A stretch of DNA of 64,000 bases from an uncultured Clostridia bacterium (GTDB lineage: Bacteria > Bacillota > Clostridia > UBA1381): the NCBI GenBank assembly GCA_934454145.1, contig CAKSFT010000001.1:310001-374000 (forward strand), given 5' to 3'. Below, piece by piece: positions 52,549 to 60,302 of this stretch. Position 1 is the first letter of the stretch, and every line of letters begins with the position of its first letter. The notes beneath the pieces are model-generated. The model was given only the letters and a program-made list of their open reading frames with translations, was not told where the DNA came from and did not search any database. A program made the position numbers and the translations under genes.

Positions 52549-53459
52549 CTGTGCGCCCCTCCTGTTATATCTCTCAATTTTTCTATGTTGTACTTTTTCA
52601 TCACTTCGGGAAGTTTTTGTATGATGTCACGGCAAATGTACGGCTCCGAAAGATTTGCCGCGCCGATTTGCACCGCCGCCGCCCCGGCAAGCATCATCTC
52701 GATAACGTCCTCCGCAGAGCTCACTCCGCCCATGCCCATGATTGGGATTGACACAGCCTCGTAAACCCTGTACACCATGCCCACGGCGATGGGAAAAATC
52801 GCACTCCCCGAGAATCCGCCCAGCTTGTTTGCTATTACGGGCTTTTTTGTTTTCAAATCTATCCGCATACCCATAAGAGTGTTTATAAGGCTGATTCCGT
52901 CCGCGCCCGACTCCTCACAGGCCCTGGCAATCGCCGTGATGTCGGTCACATTCGGGCTGAGTTTCATATATATGGGTTTGTCGGTCACTGCCTTCACAGC
53001 CCTCGTCACCTCTGCCGCAGAGTCCGGGTTTGTGCCGAAACTCATGCCGCCGTTGTGCACATTCGGGCAGCTGATGTTGACTTCAATGATGCCCACTCCG
53101 TCTTCTTTATTTATTCTTTCACAGCAATATTTGTATTCGTCCACCGAAAATCCGCTTATGTTTGCAATGACAGGTTTTTTGAAACACCTCCGAAGTTTCG
53201 GCAGTTCCTCGTTTATCACCTTGTCAATGCCCGGGTTTTGCAATCCTACAGAATTTATCATTCCCGACGGGCACTCTGCAATTCTCGGGGTTGGGTTCCC
53301 GAATCTTTCCTCTTTTGTCGTGCCCTTGAAAGAAAATGAGCCGAGAATATTTATATCATAAATTTCCGCAAACTCATACCCAAACCCAAAGGTTCCGCTT
53401 GCCGGTATTATCGGATTGGAAAGTTCCAGTCCGCTTAAGCTTACGCCCAAATCTACCAT
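52545..53459 (-). CDS. pyrD: Dihydroorotate dehydrogenase B, catalytic subunit
   Basis: Class 1B flavoenzyme (FMN), 304 residues, which works with PyrK and uses NAD. NPIIPASGTFGFG is at the N-terminus, and ISCPNVHNGGMSFG carries the class 1B active-site Cys. VDLGV start at ATG 53459 has AGGAGG upstream; the open frame runs to 53543 without support. It overlaps pyrK by 7 nt. Confidence 0.95.
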   Translation of the reverse strand: MVDLGVSLSGLELSNPIIPASGTFGFGYEFAEIYDINILGSFSFKGTTKEERFGNPTPRIAECPSGMINSVGLQNPGIDKVINEELPKLRRCFKKPVIANISGFSVDEYKYCCERINKEDGVGIIEVNISCPNVHNGGMSFGTNPDSAAEVTRAVKAVTDKPIYMKLSPNVTDITAIARACEESGADGISLINTLMGMRIDLKTKKPVIANKLGGFSGSAIFPIAVGMVYRVYEAVSIPIMGMGGVSSAEDVIEMMLAGAAAVQIGAANLSEPYICRDIIQKLPEVMKKYNIEKLRDITGGAHR

Positions 53460-54187
53460 ATAATCTCCTCCTTTTCCAAAACCGGTCCGTCCTTGCATAT
53501 TCTTTTGTTTCCGTACTTGGTTTTGCAGCTGCAACCCATGCATGCGCCAAATCCGCAGCCCATGCGTTCTTCAAAGCTGAACTCTCCGCCCGTGCGGCTC
53601 TTTTGATAAAGCGCCTTCAGCATAGGCTCGGGGCCGCATGCATAAATATATGTATAATCCCACGCCGGGTCAAGCACATCTGTGACAAAGCCCTTTGCCC
53701 CTGCCGAGCCGTCCGCCGTTGCCAGATACGTTTGTGTTCCCAGTTTTTCAAACTCTTCTTTATAAAACACTTCCGAGGCTTTATTGAAGCCCATAATCAT
53801 AATCGGCTTTTTTCCTTCTGCCGTCAGCTTTTTTGCCAGATTGTACATCGGCGGCACTCCCACGCCGCCCCCGACCAGCACAGGCCTTTCTCCGCTCTTT
53901 TGGGTGTCAAAACCGTTCCCCAGGCCCGTCAGAATATCCAGCTTTGTGCCCGGCCGCATTTGTGCCATTTTTTCAGTGCCGCTGCCGACGGTTTTGTAGA
54001 TAATTGTTATGCTGTCCTTGTCATAATCGCATACCGATATCGGACGGCGCAGAAAAAAACCCGAAAGCTTTATATTTATAAACTGTCCCGGTCTTGTTAT
54101 CTCCGTGCTGTCCCCCAAAAGCACCATTTTGTATACATTTTCCGCCAACCTTCGGTTCTCGGAAACCTCATATATTCCCTGCTTCAT
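53453..54187 (-). CDS. pyrK: Dihydroorotate dehydrogenase electron transfer subunit
   Basis: 244 residues. FAD domain with RRPISVCDYD (about 50), NAD domain with VGGGVGVPPMY, and a C-terminal [2Fe-2S] site with Cys in CGFGACMGC and two more Cys (CKTKYGNKRIC). It passes electrons from PyrD to NAD. It overlaps pyrD. Confidence 0.94.
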   Translation of the reverse strand: MKQGIYEVSENRRLAENVYKMVLLGDSTEITRPGQFINIKLSGFFLRRPISVCDYDKDSITIIYKTVGSGTEKMAQMRPGTKLDILTGLGNGFDTQKSGERPVLVGGGVGVPPMYNLAKKLTAEGKKPIMIMGFNKASEVFYKEEFEKLGTQTYLATADGSAGAKGFVTDVLDPAWDYTYIYACGPEPMLKALYQKSRTGGEFSFEERMGCGFGACMGCSCKTKYGNKRICKDGPVLEKEEIIW

Positions 54188-54240
54188 ATCACTCTTTCCC
54201 TCTCTGTGCCCAAGGCACGAAAAAAACTAAATCCTCACGC

Positions 54241-55515
54241 TTACAAGTCTGTCGGACATTTCTCCTCCCAGACAATTTTGCCGTCGCACACCGTCATCAG
54301 GCATCTGCCGTAAAGCTCTGCTCCTTCAAAAGGTGTGCTCCTCCCCTTTGACAAAAACCCATCCGTGTCGACCCTGTACTTTTTTTCAAGGTCAAACACC
54401 GAAAAGCATGCCTTTTCTCCTTTTTTCAGCGAATCTCTCAGCCCAAACCGTTCCTTCGGATTGCTGTGCATCAGCCGAACCAGTGCCTCCAACGGAATTG
54501 TCCCCGTCCTCACAAGCTTTGTATAAAGCGCCGCAAATGCTGTTTCCAAACCGACCACACCCATAAGGCTTCCCTTTAGTCCTTTTTCTTTTTCTTCTGC
54601 GGAATGCGGCGCGTGGTCGGTCGCAATCATGTCTATTGTCCCGTCCTTTATGCCTTCTATAAGTGCAAGCCTGTCTGCCTCGCTCCTTATCGGCGGATTC
54701 ATCTTGAACCGTCCCTCGTCCTTCAGGTCACTGTCCGAAAACACAAGGTAATGCGGCGCCGTTTCGCAAGTCACGTCAACCCCGTCCGCCTTTGCTTTTC
54801 TGATGATTTCCACGCTTTCTTTTGCCGATATATGGCACACATGATATCTTGCCCCCGTTTCGGCGGCAAGGGCAATGTCGCGCTTAATCGGCGCCCATTC
54901 GCTTTTGCTGCATATGCCCTTGTGGCCATGTGCCTTTGCATACTCTCCGTCATGGATATAACCGCCCGCCAGAAGTGAATTGTCCTCACAGTGTGCCGCG
55001 ATTATCTTCCCCAGTTTTTTTGACTCTGTCATTGCCTTTTTCATAATATCAGGGCCTTGCACGCCCTTGCCGTCGTCGGAAAAAGCGCATACCTCCGCCG
55101 CCATTTCTGCCATGTCCGACAGTTCTTTTCCTTCCTCATTTTTTGTTATCGCCCCATAAGGCGTCACATGCACTTTTGCGGTATTTTTTATCACAGTAAG
55201 CTGTTTTTCCAGGTTCTCGCGGTTGTCCGGCACCGGCGACAGATTCGGCATGGACAACACATGCGTATATCCGCCATGTGCCGCCGCGCTTGTCCCCGAA
55301 AGCACTGTTTCTTTATAAAAAAAACCCGGTTCTCTCAGATGCACATGAACATCAATAAAACCGGGAAAAACATAACAACCGCTAAAATCAAAAACCTCAG
55401 CGGAATCAGAAATATCAGCGTTATCGGAAACAAAACCGTCACGCACAAACAAATCGGTCTTTTCAAAAGTATTGCCGCAAAAAACATTTGCTCCCTTTAG
55501 TACAAAATCCACCAT
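54241..55515 (-). CDS. pyrC: Dihydroorotase
   Basis: Zinc amidohydrolase, 424 residues (type I). DVHVHLREPG (about 56-65), SMPNLSPVPDN, and ATDHAPHS (about 300) carry the metal and catalytic residues. It is first in pyrC-K-D-F-E-B-I. No pyrR, pyrP or carAB is present in the window, and no PyrR-binding loop is seen upstream. Confidence 0.95.
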   Translation of the reverse strand: MVDFVLKGANVFCGNTFEKTDLFVRDGFVSDNADISDSAEVFDFSGCYVFPGFIDVHVHLREPGFFYKETVLSGTSAAAHGGYTHVLSMPNLSPVPDNRENLEKQLTVIKNTAKVHVTPYGAITKNEEGKELSDMAEMAAEVCAFSDDGKGVQGPDIMKKAMTESKKLGKIIAAHCEDNSLLAGGYIHDGEYAKAHGHKGICSKSEWAPIKRDIALAAETGARYHVCHISAKESVEIIRKAKADGVDVTCETAPHYLVFSDSDLKDEGRFKMNPPIRSEADRLALIEGIKDGTIDMIATDHAPHSAEEKEKGLKGSLMGVVGLETAFAALYTKLVRTGTIPLEALVRLMHSNPKERFGLRDSLKKGEKACFSVFDLEKKYRVDTDGFLSKGRSTPFEGAELYGRCLMTVCDGKIVWEEKCPTDL

Positions 55516-55622
55516 GCTGTTCTCCTTTCCGTAAAATTTGCCAACAAATCATAAAATTTAAACATTTCATTTCTTTTGATTCTTTTGTGCTCCAAAACTC
55601 CTTAGAAATCCGGACACATTTC

Positions 55623-55653
55623 GGGGGCATTGTCAAAGCAAGGCAATGCCCCC
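55623..55653. repeat. GC-rich hairpin between the 55661 gene and pyrC
   Basis: GGGGGCATTG and CAATGCCCCC form a perfect 10-bp stem with an 11-nt loop. The T-run precedes it on the minus strand rather than following it, so it is not a standard terminator in either direction. The remaining 55516-55622 is noncoding and shows no clear promoter. Confidence 0.6.
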
Positions 55654-55660
55654 CAAAAAA

Positions 55661-55951
55661 TCAAACCTCCAAAGCGTCCTGCAGCCACCAGCTGCCGATG
55701 TCAAAGGCTTTGTAGAGATTATCTCTCTCACCGTTTCGATAATTCACGCCCTTGCCCAGCTCGCCTGTGTTGTCCTGGATATGAAACTCCACTTTTTTTG
55801 CCACATCATATTCTCCGACTTTTTCCGTTTCGGTTATGTCCATAACCAAAATCAGCTGGTCTTCCAGATTGCCATAATAAATCCTGTTGCCGACACGGTA
55901 TATCGGCTTTCCTCTGTAAGTCAGCATTTTTTTCTTTTTTGCCGCAGCCAT
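55661..55951 (-). CDS. Conserved clostridial protein of unknown function
   Basis: 96 residues with no signal peptide or membrane helix. KMLTYRGKPIYRVGNRIYYG is followed by a beta-rich segment, VEFHIQDN and a C-terminal YKAFDIGSWWLQDAL helix. I recall close relatives in many Clostridia, all unnamed. ATG 55951 (AAGGA 10 nt upstream) is chosen. It lies between korC and pyrC on the same strand. Confidence 0.75.
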   Translation of the reverse strand: MAAAKKKKMLTYRGKPIYRVGNRIYYGNLEDQLILVMDITETEKVGEYDVAKKVEFHIQDNTGELGKGVNYRNGERDNLYKAFDIGSWWLQDALEV

Positions 55952-56001
55952 AGTCTGCACCGTCCTTTTCTTTATATTTGGGTTTTCACGCACCCATGGG
56001 C

Positions 56002-56532
56002 TTAAAGATTGTATCCTTCTTCAATCATTGCCATATTTACGTCAATCAAATTCTTCTTTGTCGCCGGCACTGTCTTTTCCACGCCCATTTTGATTTCATC
56101 AAGCGTAAATATCCCTGTCGCCTTCAAAAGCGCCCCAAGCATTATCATGTTTGCCATGCCGGGCTTGCCTTCTGCCGTCGCCTTTCCTGTTGCCTCCACA
56201 GCAGACACCTTCACGTCCTTCCTCCTGACGTCGCGGTCAATCAGAGTTTTGTCATAGAGGATTGTACCGCCTTCTCTGACGGCATCTTCAAATTTGTCAA
56301 GCGATGGCTTGTTCATGCTTATCAATACATCAGGTGTTATTATTATCGGCGAGCCGACCGGCTCGTCTGAAACAATGACATGGCAGTTTGCCGTGCCGCC
56401 TCTCATTTCGGGGCCGTATGACGGGAGCCACGAAAGCTTTTTCCCCGTCACAAGTGCGGTATATGCCAAGATTTTTCCCGCAAACAAAATACCCTGACCC
56501 CCGAATCCTGTGATTATTATATTCGTAGTCAT
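56002..56532 (-). CDS. korC: 2-oxoacid:ferredoxin oxidoreductase gamma subunit
   Basis: Starts MTTNIIITGFGGQGILFAG, the family hallmark, and has EMRGGTANCHVIVS. 176 residues. The gamma subunit takes part in CoA handling in these enzymes. The frame extends upstream to 56607 but the FGGQG start sets ATG 56532. It is the last gene of korDABC. Confidence 0.93.
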   Translation of the reverse strand: MTTNIIITGFGGQGILFAGKILAYTALVTGKKLSWLPSYGPEMRGGTANCHVIVSDEPVGSPIIITPDVLISMNKPSLDKFEDAVREGGTILYDKTLIDRDVRRKDVKVSAVEATGKATAEGKPGMANMIMLGALLKATGIFTLDEIKMGVEKTVPATKKNLIDVNMAMIEEGYNL

Positions 56533-56620
56533 AATATATTCCATAGCCTTTCTGTCCGCAAAACAACTTTTTGTCCTATGCGCCTGCTGCGGACAGGCAA
56601 TACGCATTGTGTGTTGTTTT

Positions 56621-57355
56621 TCAGATATCCTTGTATACGCCCAAAGGATAATAAGGAATCATTTCGTCTTCCAATCTCTTCATCGCTTCTTTGGGCGACA
56701 ATCCCCAGTTTGTGGGACATGTGGAAAGCACCTCGACAAGAGAAAAGCCCTTCTTGTCAATCTGATTCTGAAATGCCTTCTTGATAGCCTTTTTGGCATT
56801 TTTTATGTTCTGAACATTATTCAGCGCAACCCTTTCGATATAACTCGGGCCGTCCAGTGTTGCAAGCATCTCCGATATTCTCACGGGGAAGCCCTGCGTT
56901 TTTACGTCACGCCCATACGGCGAGGTCTGTGTCACCTGTCCCGGCAGTGTTGTCGGCGCCATCTGTCCGCCCGTCATGCCATAGATGGTGTTGTTTATAA
57001 ATATCACCGTTATGTTCTCGCCTCTTGCCGCAGAATGAACCGTTTCCGCCGTGCCTATTGCCGCCAGGTCGCCGTCCCCCTGATATGTGAACACAACCTT
57101 GTCGGGGTGTACTCTTTTTATGCCTGTCGCCACAGCCGGCGCCCTGCCGTGTGCCGCTTGCTGAACATCACAGGAAAAATAATTATATGCCGTAACCGAA
57201 CAGCCAACCGGCGCCACGCCGATGGTTTTCCCGGTGATTCCCAGCTCGTCCATAACCTCCGCAACAAGGCGGTGGCAGATTCCGTGAGTACAGCCGGGGC
57301 AATAATGAAAAGCCACGTCTTCAAGCGATTCCGGCTTTTGAAATACCTTAGTCAT
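56621..57355 (-). CDS. korB: 2-oxoacid:ferredoxin oxidoreductase beta subunit (TPP-binding)
   Basis: 244 residues. The thiamine-pyrophosphate motif starts with GDGDLAAIG (about residue 85-93) and ends in NNTIYGMTGGQ. CPGCTHG near the N-terminus may bind a cluster. It converts a 2-oxoacid to acyl-CoA with reduction of ferredoxin. Confidence 0.94.
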   Translation of the reverse strand: MTKVFQKPESLEDVAFHYCPGCTHGICHRLVAEVMDELGITGKTIGVAPVGCSVTAYNYFSCDVQQAAHGRAPAVATGIKRVHPDKVVFTYQGDGDLAAIGTAETVHSAARGENITVIFINNTIYGMTGGQMAPTTLPGQVTQTSPYGRDVKTQGFPVRISEMLATLDGPSYIERVALNNVQNIKNAKKAIKKAFQNQIDKKGFSLVEVLSTCPTNWGLSPKEAMKRLEDEMIPYYPLGVYKDI

Positions 57356-57382
57356 CTTAAAATCCTCCTTTTCCTCGCCGTC

Positions 57383-58444
57383 TTATTTTATGTCCTTAAA
57401 AATCTTTTTCACTTCTTCAATTATCTCGGAAGGAGTCGGAATAATTCCGCCTGTTCTGCCGTAAAAATATACCGGTGCTTTGCCGTTTACCGCAAGCCTT
57501 ATGTCCTCAACCATCTGCCCCATACTCATCTCCACCGAAAGAAATGCCTTTGCATTCTTTGCGGTTTTAAATGCCTTTTCCGGGAACGGCCAAAGCGTAA
57601 TCGGGCGTATCACACCCACCTTATAGCCTTCTTCGCGCAAGGTCTTCACAGCCGACTCGACAACGCGGCTCGTGGTGCCGTAAGACGATATCACAACCTC
57701 TGCGTCATCAATGTCATGTGCTTCAAATCTCTGTTCTTTGTCTTTTATGATTTCATATCTTTCATATCTTTCGCGGACTTTGTTTTCCAGCTCCTCCGGC
57801 GAAAGATAAAGCGAATTTATGATGTTATGTTTTCTTTTGCCGTCTGTTCCGTCCGTTGCCCAATCCTTTTTTGCATCAATCGGCTTTGGGATATTGTCAA
57901 AATCAACAGGCTCCATCATCTGTCCCAGCGTACCGTCGCCCAAAATCATCGCCGGCACACGGTATGTATCGGACAGATTGAATGCGTCTGCCGTGAGTGA
58001 AACAATCTCCTGTACAGAGTTCGGCGCAAGCACTATCAGGTGATAATCCCCGTGTCCGCCGCCCTTTGTCGCCTGGAAATAGTCGGACTGTGCCGGTTGG
58101 ATTCCGCCCAGCCCCGGGCCGCCGCGCACAATGTCCACAATGACACACGGCACATCTGCCCCGGCAATATATGAGATTCCTTCTGCCTTCAGGCTTATGC
58201 CCGGGCTTGAAGAGCTTGTCATCGCCCTGGCTCCTGCGCCCGCCGCGCCGTATACCATGTTAATCGCCGCAACTTCGCTTTCTGCCTGCAGAAAAACCCC
58301 TCCGATTTTCGGCATCTTCTTTGCCATGTATGCCGAAAGCTCTGTCTGCGGAGTTATCGGATAACCAAAAAAGTGTCTGCAGCCGGAACGTATCGCCGCC
58401 TCGGCAATTGCCTCATTACCCTTCATCAAAACTTTGTTACTCAC
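57383..58444 (-). CDS. korA: 2-oxoacid:ferredoxin oxidoreductase alpha subunit
   Basis: 353 residues: MKGNEAIAEAAIRSGC at the start, FGYPITPQTELS (about 29-40), TSSSSPGISLKAEGI, and a C-terminal transketolase-like domain. Very similar proteins are often called VorB, so the substrate may be 2-oxoglutarate or branched-chain 2-oxoacids. GTG 58444 with AAGGAGG upstream is the start; the track of the frame back to 58480 overlaps korD. Confidence 0.93.
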   Translation of the reverse strand: MSNKVLMKGNEAIAEAAIRSGCRHFFGYPITPQTELSAYMAKKMPKIGGVFLQAESEVAAINMVYGAAGAGARAMTSSSSPGISLKAEGISYIAGADVPCVIVDIVRGGPGLGGIQPAQSDYFQATKGGGHGDYHLIVLAPNSVQEIVSLTADAFNLSDTYRVPAMILGDGTLGQMMEPVDFDNIPKPIDAKKDWATDGTDGKRKHNIINSLYLSPEELENKVRERYERYEIIKDKEQRFEAHDIDDAEVVISSYGTTSRVVESAVKTLREEGYKVGVIRPITLWPFPEKAFKTAKNAKAFLSVEMSMGQMVEDIRLAVNGKAPVYFYGRTGGIIPTPSEIIEEVKKIFKDIK

Positions 58445-58457
58445 CTTCAGAACCTCC

Positions 58458-58670
58458 TTAAACGTCCTTTTCCACTTCAATCACGATATCGGGGCATATC
58501 GTTGCGCAAAAAGCGCAGCCTATGCATTTTTCCTGTTCTGTAATCTCTGCCGGTCTGAATCCCTTTTCATTAAGACGCCCTTCGGCAATCCTAATAATAT
58601 GCTTCGGACATGCACTGACACACAGTTCGCACCCTTTACAGCGTTCTTCCCTAAAAGTTACTCTGTTCAT
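58458..58670 (-). CDS. korD: 4Fe-4S ferredoxin subunit of the oxidoreductase
   Basis: 70 residues with two 4Fe-4S motifs: CKGCELCVSACPK and CIGCAFCATICPD. It passes electrons between the TPP core and ferredoxin. First of korDABC, 62 nt after the ATPase gene. Confidence 0.93.
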   Translation of the reverse strand: MNRVTFREERCKGCELCVSACPKHIIRIAEGRLNEKGFRPAEITEQEKCIGCAFCATICPDIVIEVEKDV

Positions 58671-58732
58671 GTTCCACCATTCCTTTCAATGTTTCAAAGA
58701 CCTTTTAAGTAATTACAAAAAAATCCGCCTGT

Positions 58733-59416
58733 TCAGGAACCGCTCTGCTGTTCCCACGGCATCTTTATTTTTATATCAATGATAAACTTTTTGTCACAGG
58801 CTCCTTTCGGGAGTCCTGCCAGAACCCTGTCCAATCCGCAGCAGCATGCCACGCTGACTCCCAGCATCTTCGCCGCCCGGGACACGGTCTGCACACTGTC
58901 CGCCAAAACACCGGCATCGGTAAGCTTGCCTATATTTGTATTATTCCAGACATCTGTGACAGAAAGCCTCGACGCTTTTTCGATTTCTTTCCCGATGGTA
59001 TATATATCTTCTGCCGTTTCGGTCAGCGGACGCTTTTGGTTGACAACCAGGTGGAGCTGATATCCCTCAGCCTTAAACCTCTCCATATATCTCCCCAGGG
59101 CAAAAGCCCCGTCCTCATCACCGCCGACATCAAAAATAACCGTATTTTGCGGATTGTTGAAAACCTTCATGATTTCGCCCGGAACTGTCGGCATATCCAG
59201 GTTGGAATTTGCAAATTCCGGTGCAATAACCTCAACCCCGTGTTTTTCCAAAAGCTTTCTTGCATCATTTGTCCTGAAATAAGGATTTACAATATCCAAA
59301 TCCACAATCGAAACGTTTTTGCCTTCCTCTGCACATTTTATGGCATAATTTATTGCAATCTCCGATTTTCCGCTTCCGAAATGTCCGCAGAAAATATGAA
59401 ACCTTTCATGTTCCAT
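58733..59416 (-). CDS. P-loop ATPase (MinD/CobQ-like) next to the korDABC operon
   Basis: 227 residues. Walker A is GHFGSGKSEIA (about residues 9-19), VDLDIVNPYFR follows as a Walker A'-like or switch segment, then DVGGDEDGAFALG (about 98-110). A CACCCGL-like run of Cys is near the end (VACCCGLDR). It resembles the ParA/MinD/NifH superfamily but no exact family is named. Position before the ferredoxin and oxidoreductase genes suggests a role in that complex, perhaps its metal or cofactor maturation. ATG 59416 with GGAG upstream is the start; the frame extends into array B. Confidence 0.8.
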   Translation of the reverse strand: MEHERFHIFCGHFGSGKSEIAINYAIKCAEEGKNVSIVDLDIVNPYFRTNDARKLLEKHGVEVIAPEFANSNLDMPTVPGEIMKVFNNPQNTVIFDVGGDEDGAFALGRYMERFKAEGYQLHLVVNQKRPLTETAEDIYTIGKEIEKASRLSVTDVWNNTNIGKLTDAGVLADSVQTVSRAAKMLGVSVACCCGLDRVLAGLPKGACDKKFIIDIKIKMPWEQQSGS

Positions 59417-59484
59417 ACAACGCTCCGTTTCTCTCCGTATACATAATTCCGTTTTTTTTGCATTGCACAAAAATTCTTTATTGT

Positions 59485-59816
59485 GTTTATTATAACATCG
59501 GGGCAAGGCTTTTGATGCCTTGCTTCACACCGTTTCAATAAACACATTCCGTTTTTTTTTCGGGCAAAGACCGAAAAAATTCCTTAATTGTGTTTATTAT
59601 AACATCAGTGCAAGGCTTTTGATGCCTTGCTTCACACCGTTTCAATAAACACATTCCGTTTTTTTTCGGGCAAAGACCGAAAAAATTCCTTAATTGTGTT
59701 TATTATAACATCAGTGCAAGGCTTTTGATGCCTTGCTTCACACCGTTTCAATAAACACATTCCGTTTTTTTTCGGGCAAAGACCGAAAAAATTCCTTAAT
59801 TGTGTTTATTATAACA
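59485..59816. repeat. Tandem repeat array B (106-107-bp period, three units plus terminal half)
   Basis: GTTTATTATAACA starts at 59485, 59592, 59698 and 59804. Each unit repeats the array A core: outer arms GTGTTTATT and AATAAACAC, inner stem GCAAGGC with GCCTTGC. The linker differs from array A and folds as TTTTTTCGG against CCGAAAAAA. The linkers are near-identical within the array. On the minus strand every GTTTATTATAACA reads TGTTATAATAAAC, which contains an extended -10 (TGNTATAAT). The unit nearest the ATPase gene is 66-70 nt from its start codon. The remainder of 59417-59879 has no ORF. Confidence 0.9.
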
Positions 59817-59879
59817 TAAATCTTCCCCGAATACAATAGTTAATCTTTGATATATGCATTTTAAATATTTTTCTTTTCA

Positions 59880-60302
59880 TTACTGTTCCTCTTTTTGGTC
59901 ATACTTGATTATTGCTGTGATGTCCGGCATGTATTTTTCCTTATTTCTTTTCTCAAGCAGATGAACCGCCAAAAAAACACACCCGGCGCCAAGCATGCTC
60001 AAGGCAATTTTTATCCACTCCGACACGATAAAACCCATACACACCAAATAAACCGCGATAAAGACAGCAAGCGGCAATATATATGCCAAAAACGCAGCAG
60101 AAAGCACTCTTGAGCTGTCAAGCTCCAGCAAAACTCTGTCGCCGCATTTTGCATACAGGGGATTTTTTGCCGCAAGAGTCCTCTCGCCCGGCACACAGCC
60201 GCCGCGGCACGACGCGCAGTTTTCGCCGCATGCCAACTTTTTGGCGATTCTCACCAATGCATATCCGTCATGTACCTCCGCAACAAACCCCGTTTCCTTC
60301 AT
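59880..60302 (-). CDS. RseC/MucC-family SoxR-reducing system protein
   Basis: 140 residues. A Cys-containing N-terminal domain (CGENCASCRGGC, about 26-37) is followed by two membrane helices (about 70-90 and 95-115). RseC homologues work with the Rnf-type electron pathway or redox sensing in other bacteria; no rnf or soxR genes are in this window. It overlaps the recN stop by 4 nt. Confidence 0.85.
   Translation of the reverse strand: MKETGFVAEVHDGYALVRIAKKLACGENCASCRGGCVPGERTLAAKNPLYAKCGDRVLLELDSSRVLSAAFLAYILPLAVFIAVYLVCMGFIVSEWIKIALSMLGAGCVFLAVHLLEKRNKEKYMPDITAIIKYDQKEEQ

Noticed and set aside
55623..55653. Rho-independent terminator
   Set aside because: The T-run is on the wrong side of the stem on both strands.
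56510..58000. 496-codon plus-strand frame
   Set aside because: It lies antisense to korB and korA and has a Cys/His/Arg-rich composition typical of shadows.
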